Of a stretch of DNA of 64,000 bases, positions 22,312 through 31,577 are shown one piece after another (the first letter of the stretch is position 1; each line of letters opens with the position of its first letter). The position numbers were made by a program, and so were the translations under genes. The notes under the pieces are model-generated. The model was given only the letters and a program-made list of their open reading frames with translations. It searched no databases and was not told the origin of the DNA. The stretch lies in the NCBI GenBank assembly GCA_015179025.1, contig WHUX01000254.1, positions 1 to 64,000 on the forward strand, in the 5' to 3' direction. This stretch comes from Terfezia claveryi (lineage: Eukaryota; Ascomycota; Pezizomycetes; Pezizales; Pezizaceae).

Positions 22312-23958
22312 TTAGCCTTTATGCGGTAATATGTCTGATAGGTATAAGTAATTTATAAAAAAATAAATAAAGGAAATAGGGTATCTTATACGAATTGTAC
22401 CTGAATTGTCATAAAATCCGCCATCCTCAATTCCCGTCGTCCCAGTTTGCCCAGAGATCCTCAGAACTAACCACAGTGTCTCTCTTCCATCCGTCAAATC
22501 CCACTCCTTGGGAGTGTTGAAGTAACTCCAGACCCAAACCTTGATAGGCACATTCACCCAGACCGTCTCCCTTCGATTTTGAGGAATATGCTCAGGTGAG
22601 GTTAAGTCGTCGAGGTAGAGTGTAAAGTATCAATTTTGTTGACCTGTTGAAACCGTGGAGCGGGGGATTCGAGGGTGCTCTCGTAGTATGTCAAAGGTGC
22701 CATCAGTGCCTTGACGGACCTCAGAGAGATAATCCCAAATCCAGGTATTAAAAATCTGTTTAGTAGTGATGTTATGTTTGGAGATACATGCTGGGATGGT
22801 GCATGTTGGGTGATTACGAACGGTGGGTTCACGTTTCAATGCACCTGTTGTAGTATCTGTCTCATTGCGCTAAATTTCTACCGTTACTGCGATGGAATCT
22901 AGTGCTGCCTCGGATAGGTATGAAGCAGGATCAGGTGCAGAATCCTGGCTGATATTAAAGTCTTGCCTCTTGAATAAATCTCGAAATGCAGGGAGCCAAT
23001 GTTTTGTCAGATTCTCATTGATTTTAAACACAATCACACACTGGACTGCATGATCTTCAAGGGCCTCTATTTCATTCCGAACCAGCCTCCAAAGCCATGA
23101 CTTTGCGACAATATGAACTTTTCCCGGAGTCTGACTATATCCTGTCTCGAGGACCAGAGTTGGAATCCCTCTATCTCTGCGACCAAGGGAAGCATCAGGG
23201 CATTTGATTCGGAGATCGCCGGGTGAGAGGGGGGGAAGATTGACATCGATTTGTCCCTTCTGCCAGCTAATATAACTCTTTACCGCTGGTGGGATTGGCA
23301 TTTTATTTTGAAGTAAGCTGCCAACGGAGTTCCAGCCTGCGACACCGGATTCATGGGTATGTGAAGGACGCCGCATGATCAGTGTGGTATCATAGAAGTC
23401 GATTTTAATTCTGAAATCATCGAGTTGTGGAGCGAGGAGGTTGTAGAGCTCAAGGTACTCAAATGGGGGTAGGTTATTGATGCAGAGGACAGTAACGGGG
23501 TTTTGGTCTGCATAGGTATGGAACAGGCTATGTCTTTCCAGGTATTTGCTGAGGCATTGAAGCGTAGCGAATTCACCCCTGCTGATGGTGACCATCGTGG
23601 CTGGACTGGGGTCAGATTGAAGCACTAGTATTTCAATGGCGGTGCCAGCTGACAAGCAGGGTTCTGCTTGTGGGTGCCATCCTAGTGGTGTGGTGAGAGA
23701 TCTCGGGAGTGGGAGAACTGAGTGAGTTGCCTTAAGGTCTTGTTCCTTTAGTAAGGTACGTTCATGAGGTGGCGGATCAATGGGTGAGGTCAATAGCGCT
23801 GTTGGGATGTATTTTGGTCGTGCTACAGTAGCTGGCGCGGTCTCCATCTCTCCTGTGTTGGCCAATGTGTCAGGTGCGGTGACTGCACGACGCACGTTTG
23901 GTCGAATACCCCGATAGCATATATCATAGCACCCCACCTGCGCAGAGGTGCCCATGTT
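22312..23958 (-). CDS. Uncharacterised protein, PD-(D/E)XK-like region, probably broken
   Basis: The main frame opens with ATG at 23956-23958 (the frame itself extends to 24177 without an earlier ATG) and ends at TAG 22870, giving about 362 residues. A hydrophilic N-terminal third is followed by a region with CPDASLG, TLVLETGYSQTPGK and AVQCVIVFKINE. The order PD...(I/V)(L)E-x-G...hydrophobic strand resembles the PD-(D/E)XK nuclease fold found in many anonymous fungal proteins. The same frame continues past TAG 22870 and a TGA near 22630 as protein-like sequence (NVPIKVWVWSYFNTPKEWDL, DGRETLWLVLRISG) down to about 22390. So either two nonsense mutations have shortened a longer protein or introns remove them. 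It abuts foldback copy A at 24284. The family is unknown to me; the nuclease idea is tentative. Confidence 0.5.
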
Positions 23959-24315
23959 GCTGTAGGCAGACGTCCTCACTCGTAGACGATAGTTGTAGGT
24001 AGTACTTCGGAGGTATGCACTGTTCAGCGGTGGCACGAGTTGACAGCTTGGGTGATCCTGGGGTTTGCTGAAGAGCCTCGGGGTGAGGTATCTGTAGGAT
24101 GATATGAATGTAACTCTAATGGCCGAGGAGAGGACCTTATATATGGTTCTCCCAAGTCCTGCCAAGATTCCTGCCAAGCCCGCCTATATGCCTATCTGTG
24201 GTACTATATGAAGTTCCTGAACAATGTTAGGAAGAATCTCAACCAGACTAGAAGAATCTATGAGTTTCTATTCTGGTTCAAATCACCAAAAAAAAATCTG
24301 CGTCAGGGCGTACCA

Positions 24316-24328
24316 CCAAGCGTCCGGA
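24316..24328. repeat. Target-site duplication of LINE copy 2, left
   Basis: CCAAGCGTCCGGA, repeated exactly at 25719-25731 after the poly-A tail. Confidence 0.88.
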
Positions 24329-25368
24329 GATACATCGAAGAGGATACATCATGGCAGCAAAGCAATGACCTGCACCACACGAGAACCCCAATATCCGAGG
24401 CATTTTACCTTAATGGAGGAGACCCGGACGAGCTCTCATGGGGGGATAGAGAGGACACCACACCCTTCGCCATCATCCACAGAGCAATCATAGATCCTAA
24501 GTCTGAGTCCTCCAAACAGCTAGGTTCATGGGCAGCAGGGATAAGTTCAATATTAGAGGAAGGATGGAGGACGTGCTACACAGATGGCACTGGAAGGAAA
24601 GGGATAGTGGCGAGTGGAGTCCACAGTGAAGACCGAAGAGGGGGCATGACAGAGGATTATGGGGGCTATCTGGGAGACCAAGCAACGGTAGCAGACGGCG
24701 AACTCTTTGCGATGCAAATAGCCCTACAGAAGGAGAGTGCAGACATGCTGGCAATTTTATCCGACTACCAGGCAGCAATACGGGCAATCCACAACATGGG
24801 CTCAGGGTCCCCACCCAGATCCGGCATCGAAAAGAGCATCAAATCCCTCATCACCTTCAATCAACACAGGGACCTCCAGATATCGTGGGTTAGAGGCCAT
24901 CTAGGCATCCCGGGTAACGAGAAGGCGGATCGATCAGCAAGCCTACAGTCACATCTAGGGGAGTTCGTAGGTGGGCAACGCACAATAACGGAAGGAGGAC
25001 TTCGGGCAACCTCCAAAGTCAGGCGGAAAGAAGCAAGGACGAAAGCAGGCTTTGGGTTGAGGAGAGCGGAATGGAACTGGCACGCTCTATCGGCCTACAC
25101 CTGGCTACGCACAAATAGAGGTCCACAACGGAGCTGGCTACACCATATCGGCAAATCGGAATCAGCAGAGTGCCCATGCGGCCACCACACCGAAACTGGA
25201 GAGCACATAGTCTTCAAGTGCCCACGCTTCAACCGAATTCGCGGAGGCCTGTTAGGGGGCAAGGGGAGCTGGGAGGAGCTAGACAAGCCAGATTGGAGAG
25301 AGGAGGGTGAGGATAGATACGAGGCCACCGAGGCCTTCTTTGGACTATTATATGGAGAGTTAATCTAA
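24329..25368 (+). pseudogene. LINE RNase H and zinc-knuckle remainder
   Basis: The open frame covers RYIEEDTSWQQSNDLHHTRT, then RNase H with YTDGTGRKG, DGELFAM, ILSDYQAA (usual Ser after the Asp replaced by Tyr) and RGHLGIPGNEKAD, then CPCGHHTETGEHIVFKCPRF, ending at TAA 25366-25368. No start codon belongs to this fragment because the RT is missing. By eye it is about 80% identical in protein to copy 1. The 3' UTR runs from 25369 to the tail. Confidence 0.85.
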
Positions 25369-25718
25369 GTTCAGCTCCTTATCAACGAGTCCCCTTTGTT
25401 CTAAGTTCTTTAAGTCCAGCTTTATTCCCGTCATATGGATACCTTTATTCACGAGTTCCCTTTGTTTTAAGTCCACAAGTTTAGTTCTTTTAGTTCTGCG
25501 GCATATGGGGGTTGAGGCTCAGTCAGGCTTTCGAGTTATTGGTCAGTCCATTAATGACAGCAGGGGGCATCTCCTCGTCATATGTATTTATTTTTGCGTG
25601 GGAGTGGCAGATTAACTTGCCTCTCCCTTGAATCCACCGGGCTTCCGCGTGGCTCCTCATAGCTCCTCGTCGGGGCTGCATAGGAGTACCAAGTATTTAA
25701 AAAAAAAAAAAAAAAAAA
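24329..25718 (+). mobile_element. 5'-truncated LINE retrotransposon, copy 2
   Basis: Same family as copy 1. It starts within the linker just before the RNase H domain and ends in a poly-A tract (25699-25718). A 13-bp duplication on both sides fixes the limits. It is inserted into foldback copy A: joining 24328 to 25732 restores the arm seen at 50739-50680. Confidence 0.9.
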
Positions 25719-25731
25719 CCAAGCGTCCGGA
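25719..25731. repeat. Target-site duplication of LINE copy 2, right
   Basis: Exact repeat of 24316-24328. Confidence 0.88.
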
Positions 25732-26059
25732 CGCGAGTTTGCGTCCTGTGCGTCCTGTGCGTCTGGACGCCCGGCTGAGTTGCAATCCGGACGCCATTTG
25801 GGCAACAAAAGCCGTCCGGACGCTGGTTGACATAAGCTGAATGTCTGGATGTTAGAGTTTGTGCCCTTCGCATCATCAACTCAATTGACGTTGTTAATGC
25901 TATAGGTTCTACACCTGGCGTTGCTTAACCATGGTACAAAAACGTTTTCCTACTATTCATAGCCGCTGATAGCTTGCACCTGCTACGTTCTAAAACCAGC
26001 CAGCTATGTACCCGTATGAATCTGGCAGCGGAAATATTCATTGTATTCGCCAATTATTA

Positions 26060-26099
26060 CCATCCATCACCGGGATTAGGCTCACCACCGGGATGTGGC
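26060..26099 (+). repeat. pogo 2 left TIR
   Basis: 40-bp terminal inverted repeat beginning CCATCCATCACCGGGATTAG; one mismatch to the right TIR. Confidence 0.93.
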
Positions 26100-26110
26100 T
26101 CAATTTATTA

Positions 26111-28003
26111 CTAGATACATTTTGAGCTAGATCTAGTTACACGAGAGTGCGGAGTAGATGGAATTGAAGGAATATGAATGGTAGACCTCCGAGAACGCAT
26201 TTTGAGAGGGGAACGGGGGGTGCGAGGGGTCATACCCCTTCGTAATAAAGGTAATGGGGTAGAAACGGTAATAACAGACAAGGTAGAATCAGAAGAGGAA
26301 GATGAACTTGAATCCAAATTCCACCTATCCATTTCATCATCAGGAACTTCAATAACCACTGGTAATTGAATTGAGACCCGCTTGCCTTTGGTAGAGCGAC
26401 CTACAGCCAATTGAGCAGCTGCTTGTTTGGCTTGTCTTTTCTCCGCAGCCTGAGCTCGCTTTAAATCTGCTGCATCTCGCTCTTTATATAATCTAGCGAG
26501 TGTTTTGCCATCAATTACCTCACCATAACCCTTCCCAATATGCCTCTTGTCCTTAGGAGCTGCCAACTGTGCTGCTTCCTACCATTTGGTAAATGTAACT
26601 CGCTCTAGGTCCCGATCCTTATCCACTGCAATCCCAAAGCGCTCCAAATGTTCTATCACATCCAAAAGCTCTTCCTTATCAACAGGAGCATCTCCTTTCA
26701 ATATAAGCTTAGCTCTTCTAGTGTGGCAGAGGAGATCGCTTGAATTCTTTGAAGTTGCAATGGTTGTAGAGGGAGGAGGCGATGATGATTCTAAGACATG
26801 TCCGTGCGGAAGTTTGCCAAGAATATATCGAGCATTAAATGGAATCAAACCAGCTCCACACCATCCTGCAGCAATATTTTCCTTCGTATATGTTGCTTGT
26901 CGAGCCTCAACAAGCAAAGGAAGAAAATTTCCCTTCCAAATTGTAAAAAATGAGAATCGAGTTGTCTGATCCACTGCTTTGCCATATGCTTTTTGGAGTG
27001 GAGAAAACAAACCGACATCCAATAGCTGAAGTAGATGAGTACTATGTGGTGGTAAACAATAGGGCTTGATATTGGCTTCATCACAATACTTAACAAACTC
27101 GAGAGTAATATGTGAATCGTGTCCATCGATAATGAGAAGACGGTAAGGGGATATTGCTGTAACCCGTGGCTTCATTATCTGATCGAAATGCTTGAGCCAT
27201 TCCATCCCAAGCTTGTGGTTCGTCCATCCTTTAGGTGAGGTTGCAAATAAGTAATCTACCGCTTCCGAATCTTCCTCCAAATGCTGAAACCAACCCATAT
27301 ATCGCTTCGCTCCCTTATAAATAACTAAAGGGGGTAATACTGTGCCATCTCCGCAAATAGTCTCAATAACTGTTATTAGCTCCCTATTGCCATCTTGCAT
27401 AAGCTTTCCTGTCATTCCTCTTCCTCGTCGTCCACAAATAACCTTGCATCGATCAGACTTGCCCATCATAAACCCTTTCTCATCCATATTGAACCACATA
27501 TCTTCCGGAATCTCAAATTTTCGGATAAGCGAACCTAACCTCCGAAAGTGATCAAGTAGAACCTTTGGATCACTAGCCTTAATTCTCTTTTTGTCAAATG
27601 CGGATGAGAACTTTGCTACAAGGTTTGGATGCCGATTGAGAAACCTAGTAATCCAATTTTTCCCTATAACTTGATCTAGGTTCTCAGGTGCATCCCGCAA
27701 AATCATAACGGCTTCTCGAACATGCTCAATCCATGGTGGAAAGCCTGCAAGCTCCAATCGATATATCCAGCGCACAATAGCTCGTTCCTCTGCTGCTGTC
27801 ACCAGCTGCTGAGACTCATGTCCAGCCACCCTGCCTTGTCCTCCATGAAAACGTCTTCGTAAGGTGGTCAATGCAATACCATTAATATCGGCAGCCTTGT
27901 GGATCGATGGGTAGAGCCCAGATTGTAGTCCTTTCAGTGCAAGAGCAATAGATGACTCCTTTTGGTACTGTGCCTTGAGCTTTCTCGGCTTCACCCGACC
28001 CAT
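26111..28003 (-). pseudogene. pogo/Fot-like DDE transposase with one in-frame TAG
   Basis: The ATG at 28001-28003 (MGRVKPRKLKAQYQKE) opens a frame of about 630 codons to 26111, broken only by TAG at 26579-26581; the reading frame is the same on both sides. Order: psq-type HTH (residues 10-55, IHKAADINGIALTTLRRRF), CENP-B-like DNA-binding HTH (75-130, KNWITRFLNRHPNL), DDE_1 core with FNMDEKGF (D174), LLIIDGHDSH (D293) and STHLLQLLDVGLFSPL (D329), then a basic coiled tail (DLKRAQAAEKRQAKQAAAQL) and an Arg/Ser/Pro-rich end. All three catalytic Asp residues are present. The stop lies between core and tail, so a 474-residue core could still be made; the transposase cuts and pastes the element at TA sites in the nucleus. 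Confidence 0.88.
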
Positions 28004-28234
28004 TTCGCAAGCTTGGGGCACCTAGAGGCTTTGAAAATAGTTAGCTAATAATCACCCTTCAGTGGCAGATTATACCTACCAGTGTCCAATTCTCCGTTAA
28101 ATTCCGGTCTTTAGGTAGTCTATCCTGAGGGCGAGGTGGTATTCAACTGTGGGCTTCGGCATTGCCCCGCTTGCCCCGCATTTGTACGTCGCAGACCCTT
28201 GTCACTACCCTTGTCGCTGGCGCGTGGGGGCTGC

Positions 28235-28274
28235 GCCACATCCCGGTGGTGAGCCTAATCCCGGTGATGTATGG
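28235..28274 (-). repeat. pogo 2 right TIR
   Basis: Inverted copy of 26060-26099, beginning CCATACATCACCGGGATTAG when read on the minus strand. Confidence 0.93.
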
Positions 28275-28327
28275 TATATACACAGAGAAGTATTGAGAAA
28301 TAGATATATACACGGAACATGCGCGTG

Positions 28328-28432
28328 CTAACACTTGCTCTAATACTCGCTGTAATCCTCGCCCTAACACTAGCTCTAACCCTCTCGCTCTAATGCTCGC
28401 TCTAATACTCGCTCCAATACTCGCTGTAATAT
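28328..28432. repeat. 12-bp TAATACTCGCTC array in foldback copy A
   Basis: About eight diverged units. The same array is found in both arms of the foldback element at 42361-50739 and is thus part of the element. Confidence 0.8.
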
Positions 28433-28610
28433 GCTGGGAATAACGAGCAAAGGGAAAAAGCGCAGGGAAGGAAGTGTATATACAGGAAACCCATAGTTGC
28501 CAAGGCCGTAGTCATATTGGGAAATCGTAGTCGTGGTACTGCGATATGTACGGAGTTCACGCTTTGTGATATGTTTCGTAGGAATTCATGCATTCGCGGG
28601 CTTATATACC

Positions 28611-29695
28611 ATACTGCACGGGCTACCGGATCTTCACGGGCAACCGGATCAAATAGCGATTTGGTGGTTTGTGTGCAATCTCCAACCAAATAGGCTCAAA
28701 CTTTGGGATTATTTTGTATATATATAGTAGTTTTTTGAACAAATCACCCAAGGGCGCATGCATATTACTGCTCAAAATATATGGGAAAAATACATGATTG
28801 CATAGAATAGGGTTGGCCGTAGGATCTGTGAATAGAAAGGGGATACGGGGTATTTGAATGGCAGGAATTATTTCTACTTTACAGTTGAGGCCTACATAAG
28901 CTAGGGATGACCAATCTCTACGAAACTTTTCTCATCCCCCGGATCAGTTGAGGAAGGGACGCCGGTGAGCAATTTCTTGGAGTATCTTAACCAAATCAGT
29001 CCGAAGTCAAGCGCCCGATAGGTCCAAACGATATATATAGGTAGGAAGGCCATTTAGATACTCCAGTCATGGTATCTGACCAAATCTGAGTCAGGCCGTT
29101 CGGTGGGGGCCCACTCTGGCGATCGAGACTAGCAATTGCCTACCCCAGAAGTTCCAGGATAAGTTAGAAATCCAGTACGTGTGATGTATTGGTTAGTCAC
29201 TGGGGGATCTTTGGTATAGTGTTCACTGCGAATCGTTCACAATGAGCAGTGGTATTCACAGTAATGTACCTGTAGAGACCAGTGGCGAGACACCGCCGGC
29301 GGATGGTGAGAGTTTGTATGTCCCACCTTCTGCATCTATCCAAAGGTCTCGAGACTTACGAGACTGTCTCGAGACGTCTCGTGCCCAGGCCTAGCGCCGA
29401 TGGTGAAGTTGGGGCGCGGTATTCCTCCTGTGACCTAAGTTACCTGGGCAGGCCATGGCTCCTGTGACCCAATAATTACCGCGGCAGGCCCCGCTCCATG
29501 GGGCAGTGAAGCGCTTGCTGAGCCCTTGTCATCCGCTGCTAATACCTCCGAGGGGACCACGAAAGTGGTGAGGGCAAATCGTGCCCTAGGTCGCAAATCG
29601 ATGTTGACCACCTGCAGCAATGCAGGTCGGACTTAACATACCAGCAGGCGTTCCTCCTATGACCCAAGTTACCTGGACAGGCGGACATGCCCTGC
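28611..29695. other. Gene-free stretch with short repeated motif
   Basis: No gene recognised. A CTC-CTGTGACC...AAGTTACCTGGGCAGG motif appears about three times (29427-29455, 29457-29490, 29650-29680), and GTCTCGAGAC words cluster at 29345-29390. This is probably old repeat DNA. Confidence 0.45.
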
Positions 29696-30532
29696 TGGAA
29701 GACCCCCCCCCCGTTTGTGAGCACAGATGAAGGAATCCCACAAGGCAGCCCTCTCTCCCCCGTTATCTGGCTAATCTATATCGCCGGAACCCTGACAAAG
29801 GCTACACACACCATCCAACAAAGACTCGAGCAGCCCAGAAGACGAAGCAAACGGATGAACAGTTTCATTGAGAAAACCCCACTAACGGTCCACATTTTCA
29901 GCTACGTCGACGACATCAAGCCGCTTATAAATAATCTCGGACCTGCCGACTAGAGAACACAACAAGGTCGTCGAGCTTGTCAACTCAACACTAAACGAGG
30001 TGGCAACAGCAGAAGAACTTACATGGGACACAGACAAGGAGAGCCGGGTCGATTTCCATGGGAAACGGATTTCATCATGCACCACACTAGGGATCCGAGT
30101 CAAGAGCAAGCTACCCTGGGACGAACACATCAAGATCCACACAAAGGAAGCAGCCAATCTGCTCACGGTCCTCGTCCGGTTAGGCAACTCCAATGACGGA
30201 ATCACCCCTCTCGCCCTAAGAGACATCTATACCGGCGCCATAAGGCCACTCTTCACTTGGGGGGCAGAAATCTTCAACAGACCAAACGCAGTTAGGTTGC
30301 TAGAACCGATGAGGAGGCTGGAGTATCAAGCCTTAAGGAAGATCACCGGGGAGCAGCCATGAGAAGCTGAGCTGGATTGCGAACATAGAACCATTACAGG
30401 ACAAGCTGGACGACATCTCAAGATCATGGGCAGCCAGAGCCCTCCGCACAGGCGACAATGAAATCAGAAATTTCCTGGCAGCAGAGCCAGCCCCCAGCCA
30501 CGCAACATGGCACAATGGTTCCATGTTGCGTG
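29696..30532 (+). pseudogene. LINE reverse transcriptase fragment, copy 3
   Basis: Plus-strand reading gives the RT palm: DEGIPQGSPLSPVIWLIYIA and TVHIFSYVDDIKPL, the catalytic YVDD. After a frameshift near 29945 come TLGIRVKSKLPWDEHI and PLALRDIYTGAIRPLFTWGA, and after another near 30355 NIEPLQDKLDDISRSWAARA. The last parts match copy 1, so this is the same LINE class carrying the piece that copies 1 and 2 lack. It is cut on the left at a C-run (29700-29709) and on the right by the Penelope-like element. Confidence 0.8.
30498..30532. repeat. 12-bp perfect hairpin at the PLE junction
   Basis: CACGCAACATGG, a 10-base loop, then CCATGTTGCGTG, directly abutting the G-run that ends the PLE repeat. 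The left half is LINE sequence; the right half looks like an inverted copy of it. Confidence 0.8.
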
Positions 30533-30979
30533 GGGGGGGAGGAAGAAAATTGTTAGAATTCCTGAAGAGTATCACGAAGCAGACAACTTGACTTGTGGGT
30601 CACTGTTGGTTTCGTCTGGATTGACTCTTCAGTGCTTGATACTTATACCTTTTCCTACCTCTAGTGTGACTCACGGTAATTGTGATTATTTCCGTGGTGT
30701 GGGTGGGCTGACCACCCTCTTCTAAAAATCTAAATTAAAAGTGTGACTCGTTCATGCATAATGGTGTGACTCATTAAACATAATTGCGTCATGCAGTCAG
30801 CAATACTAATTTGGGGGCGGTGTGCTAATCTTACCTGCATGCATGACGCATGTGCGACGGATGTGACTCCGACGTGCATGTGCATGCATGATGACTGCAT
30901 TGCGCTAATGCAGGGTAAGCGCTAGTAATATACCCTTGCTAGCGGCTATGTTTCAGTTTGGCACACTAAAAACATAACC
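30533..30979 (-). repeat. PLE terminal repeat, inverted copy
   Basis: Reverse complement of about 31070-31517, essentially without mismatch by eye. With that copy it forms a near-palindrome around a 90-bp spacer. Confidence 0.9.
30569..30642 (-). ncRNA. Hammerhead ribozyme motif (inverted PLE repeat)
   Basis: Exact reverse complement of the motif at 31409-31482. It would act in RNA transcribed leftward from the inverted repeat copy. Confidence 0.8.
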
Positions 30980-30980
30980 T

Positions 30981-31517
30981 GCTTCACCCTCCATTCCCCT
31001 CCACTTCCGCTACTCGCTTCGCTCGCCCCTCCGGGTAACCGCTCTCGTTGCGGCTCACTCTGGGTGAATTCGGTTATGTTTTTAGTGTGCCAAACTGAAA
31101 CATAGCCGCTAGCAAGGGTATATTACTAGCGCTTACCCTGCATTAGCGCAATGCAGTCATCATGCATGCACATGCACGTCGGAGTCACATCCGTCGCACA
31201 TGCGTCATGCATGCAGGTAAGATTAGCACACCGCCCCCAAATTAGTATTGCTGACTGCATGACGCAATTATGTTTAATGAGTCACACCATTATGCATGAA
31301 CGAGTCACACTTTTAATTTAGATTTTTAGAAGAGGGTGGTCAGCCCACCCACACCACGGAAATAATCACAATTACCGTGAGTCACACTAGAGGTAGGAAA
31401 AGGTATAAGTATCAAGCACTGAAGAGTCAATCCAGACGAAACCAACAGTGACCCACAAGTCAAGTTGTCTGCTTCGTGATACTCTTCAGGAATTCTAACA
31501 ATTTTCTTCCTCCCCCC
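30981..31517 (+). repeat. PLE terminal repeat, upstream direct copy
   Basis: 537 bp, from GCTTCACCCTCC to the C-run at 31512-31517; matches 34703-35239 with scattered substitutions. Confidence 0.9.
31409..31482 (+). ncRNA. Hammerhead ribozyme motif (upstream PLE repeat)
   Basis: All core bases are present: CUGAAGA (31419-31425, the CUGANGA box), stem II GUC/GAC (31426-31428 with 31435-31437, six-base loop), GAAA (31438-31441), and cleavage triplet GUC (31467-31469). Stem I pairs GUAUCA+AGCA (31409-31418) with UGCU+UGAUAC (31470-31482, UCG bulge). Stem III pairs CAAC/GUUG (31443-31446 with 31464-31467) plus UGAC/GUCA, with one bulged C at 31442. Predicted cut is between 31469 and 31470. Hammerheads in PLE terminal repeats are established; activity here is inferred. 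Confidence 0.85.
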
Positions 31518-31577
31518 GACTTTCAAAGACGAATTCTTTTTCGCACAAACAATCCATACCCACCCACGAAAACAACA

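Larger units (their letters stand above)
26060..28274 (-). mobile_element. pogo-type DNA transposon, nearly intact (pogo 2)
   Basis: This is a 2,215-bp element with 40-bp inverted ends that differ at one position (26060-26099; 28274-28235). Each end holds two copies of CACCGGGAT (ATCACCGGGATTAGGCTCAC, then CACCGGGATGTGGC). TA flanks both ends (26058-26059 and 28275-28276). Sister copies of the host repeat at about 42797 and 50310 carry the site without an insertion, confirming the borders. It encodes one long transposase on the minus strand. Confidence 0.93.
24284..28610. mobile_element. Foldback-family repeat, copy A (partial, interrupted)
   Basis: Pieces 24284-24328, 25732-26057 and 28275-28610 together align in order with one arm of the foldback element at 42361-50739. 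Matches include the end ATCACCAAAAAAAAATCTGC, the CGTCCGGACGC cluster, TCATCAACTCAATTGA, the TAATACTCGCTC array, CATAGTTGCCAAGGCCG and TTCGTAGGAATTCATGCATT. LINE copy 2 and pogo 2 are inserted in it. The opposite arm is not seen, so the copy is one-armed. After 28610 no similarity remains. Confidence 0.7.

Noticed and set aside
23959..24178. Start of the 22.9-24.2 kb gene at 24177
   Set aside because: The first codon there is TTG; the first in-frame ATG is at 23956-23958.
24208..24328. N-terminal extension of the LINE frame starting at 24208
   Set aside because: The target duplication places the LINE start at 24329; the earlier codons belong to flanking DNA and foldback copy A.
26111..26566. 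Separate 151-residue gene downstream of the pogo 2 transposase
   Set aside because: It is in the same frame as the transposase, separated only by TAG 26579-26581, and matches the basic tail expected there.
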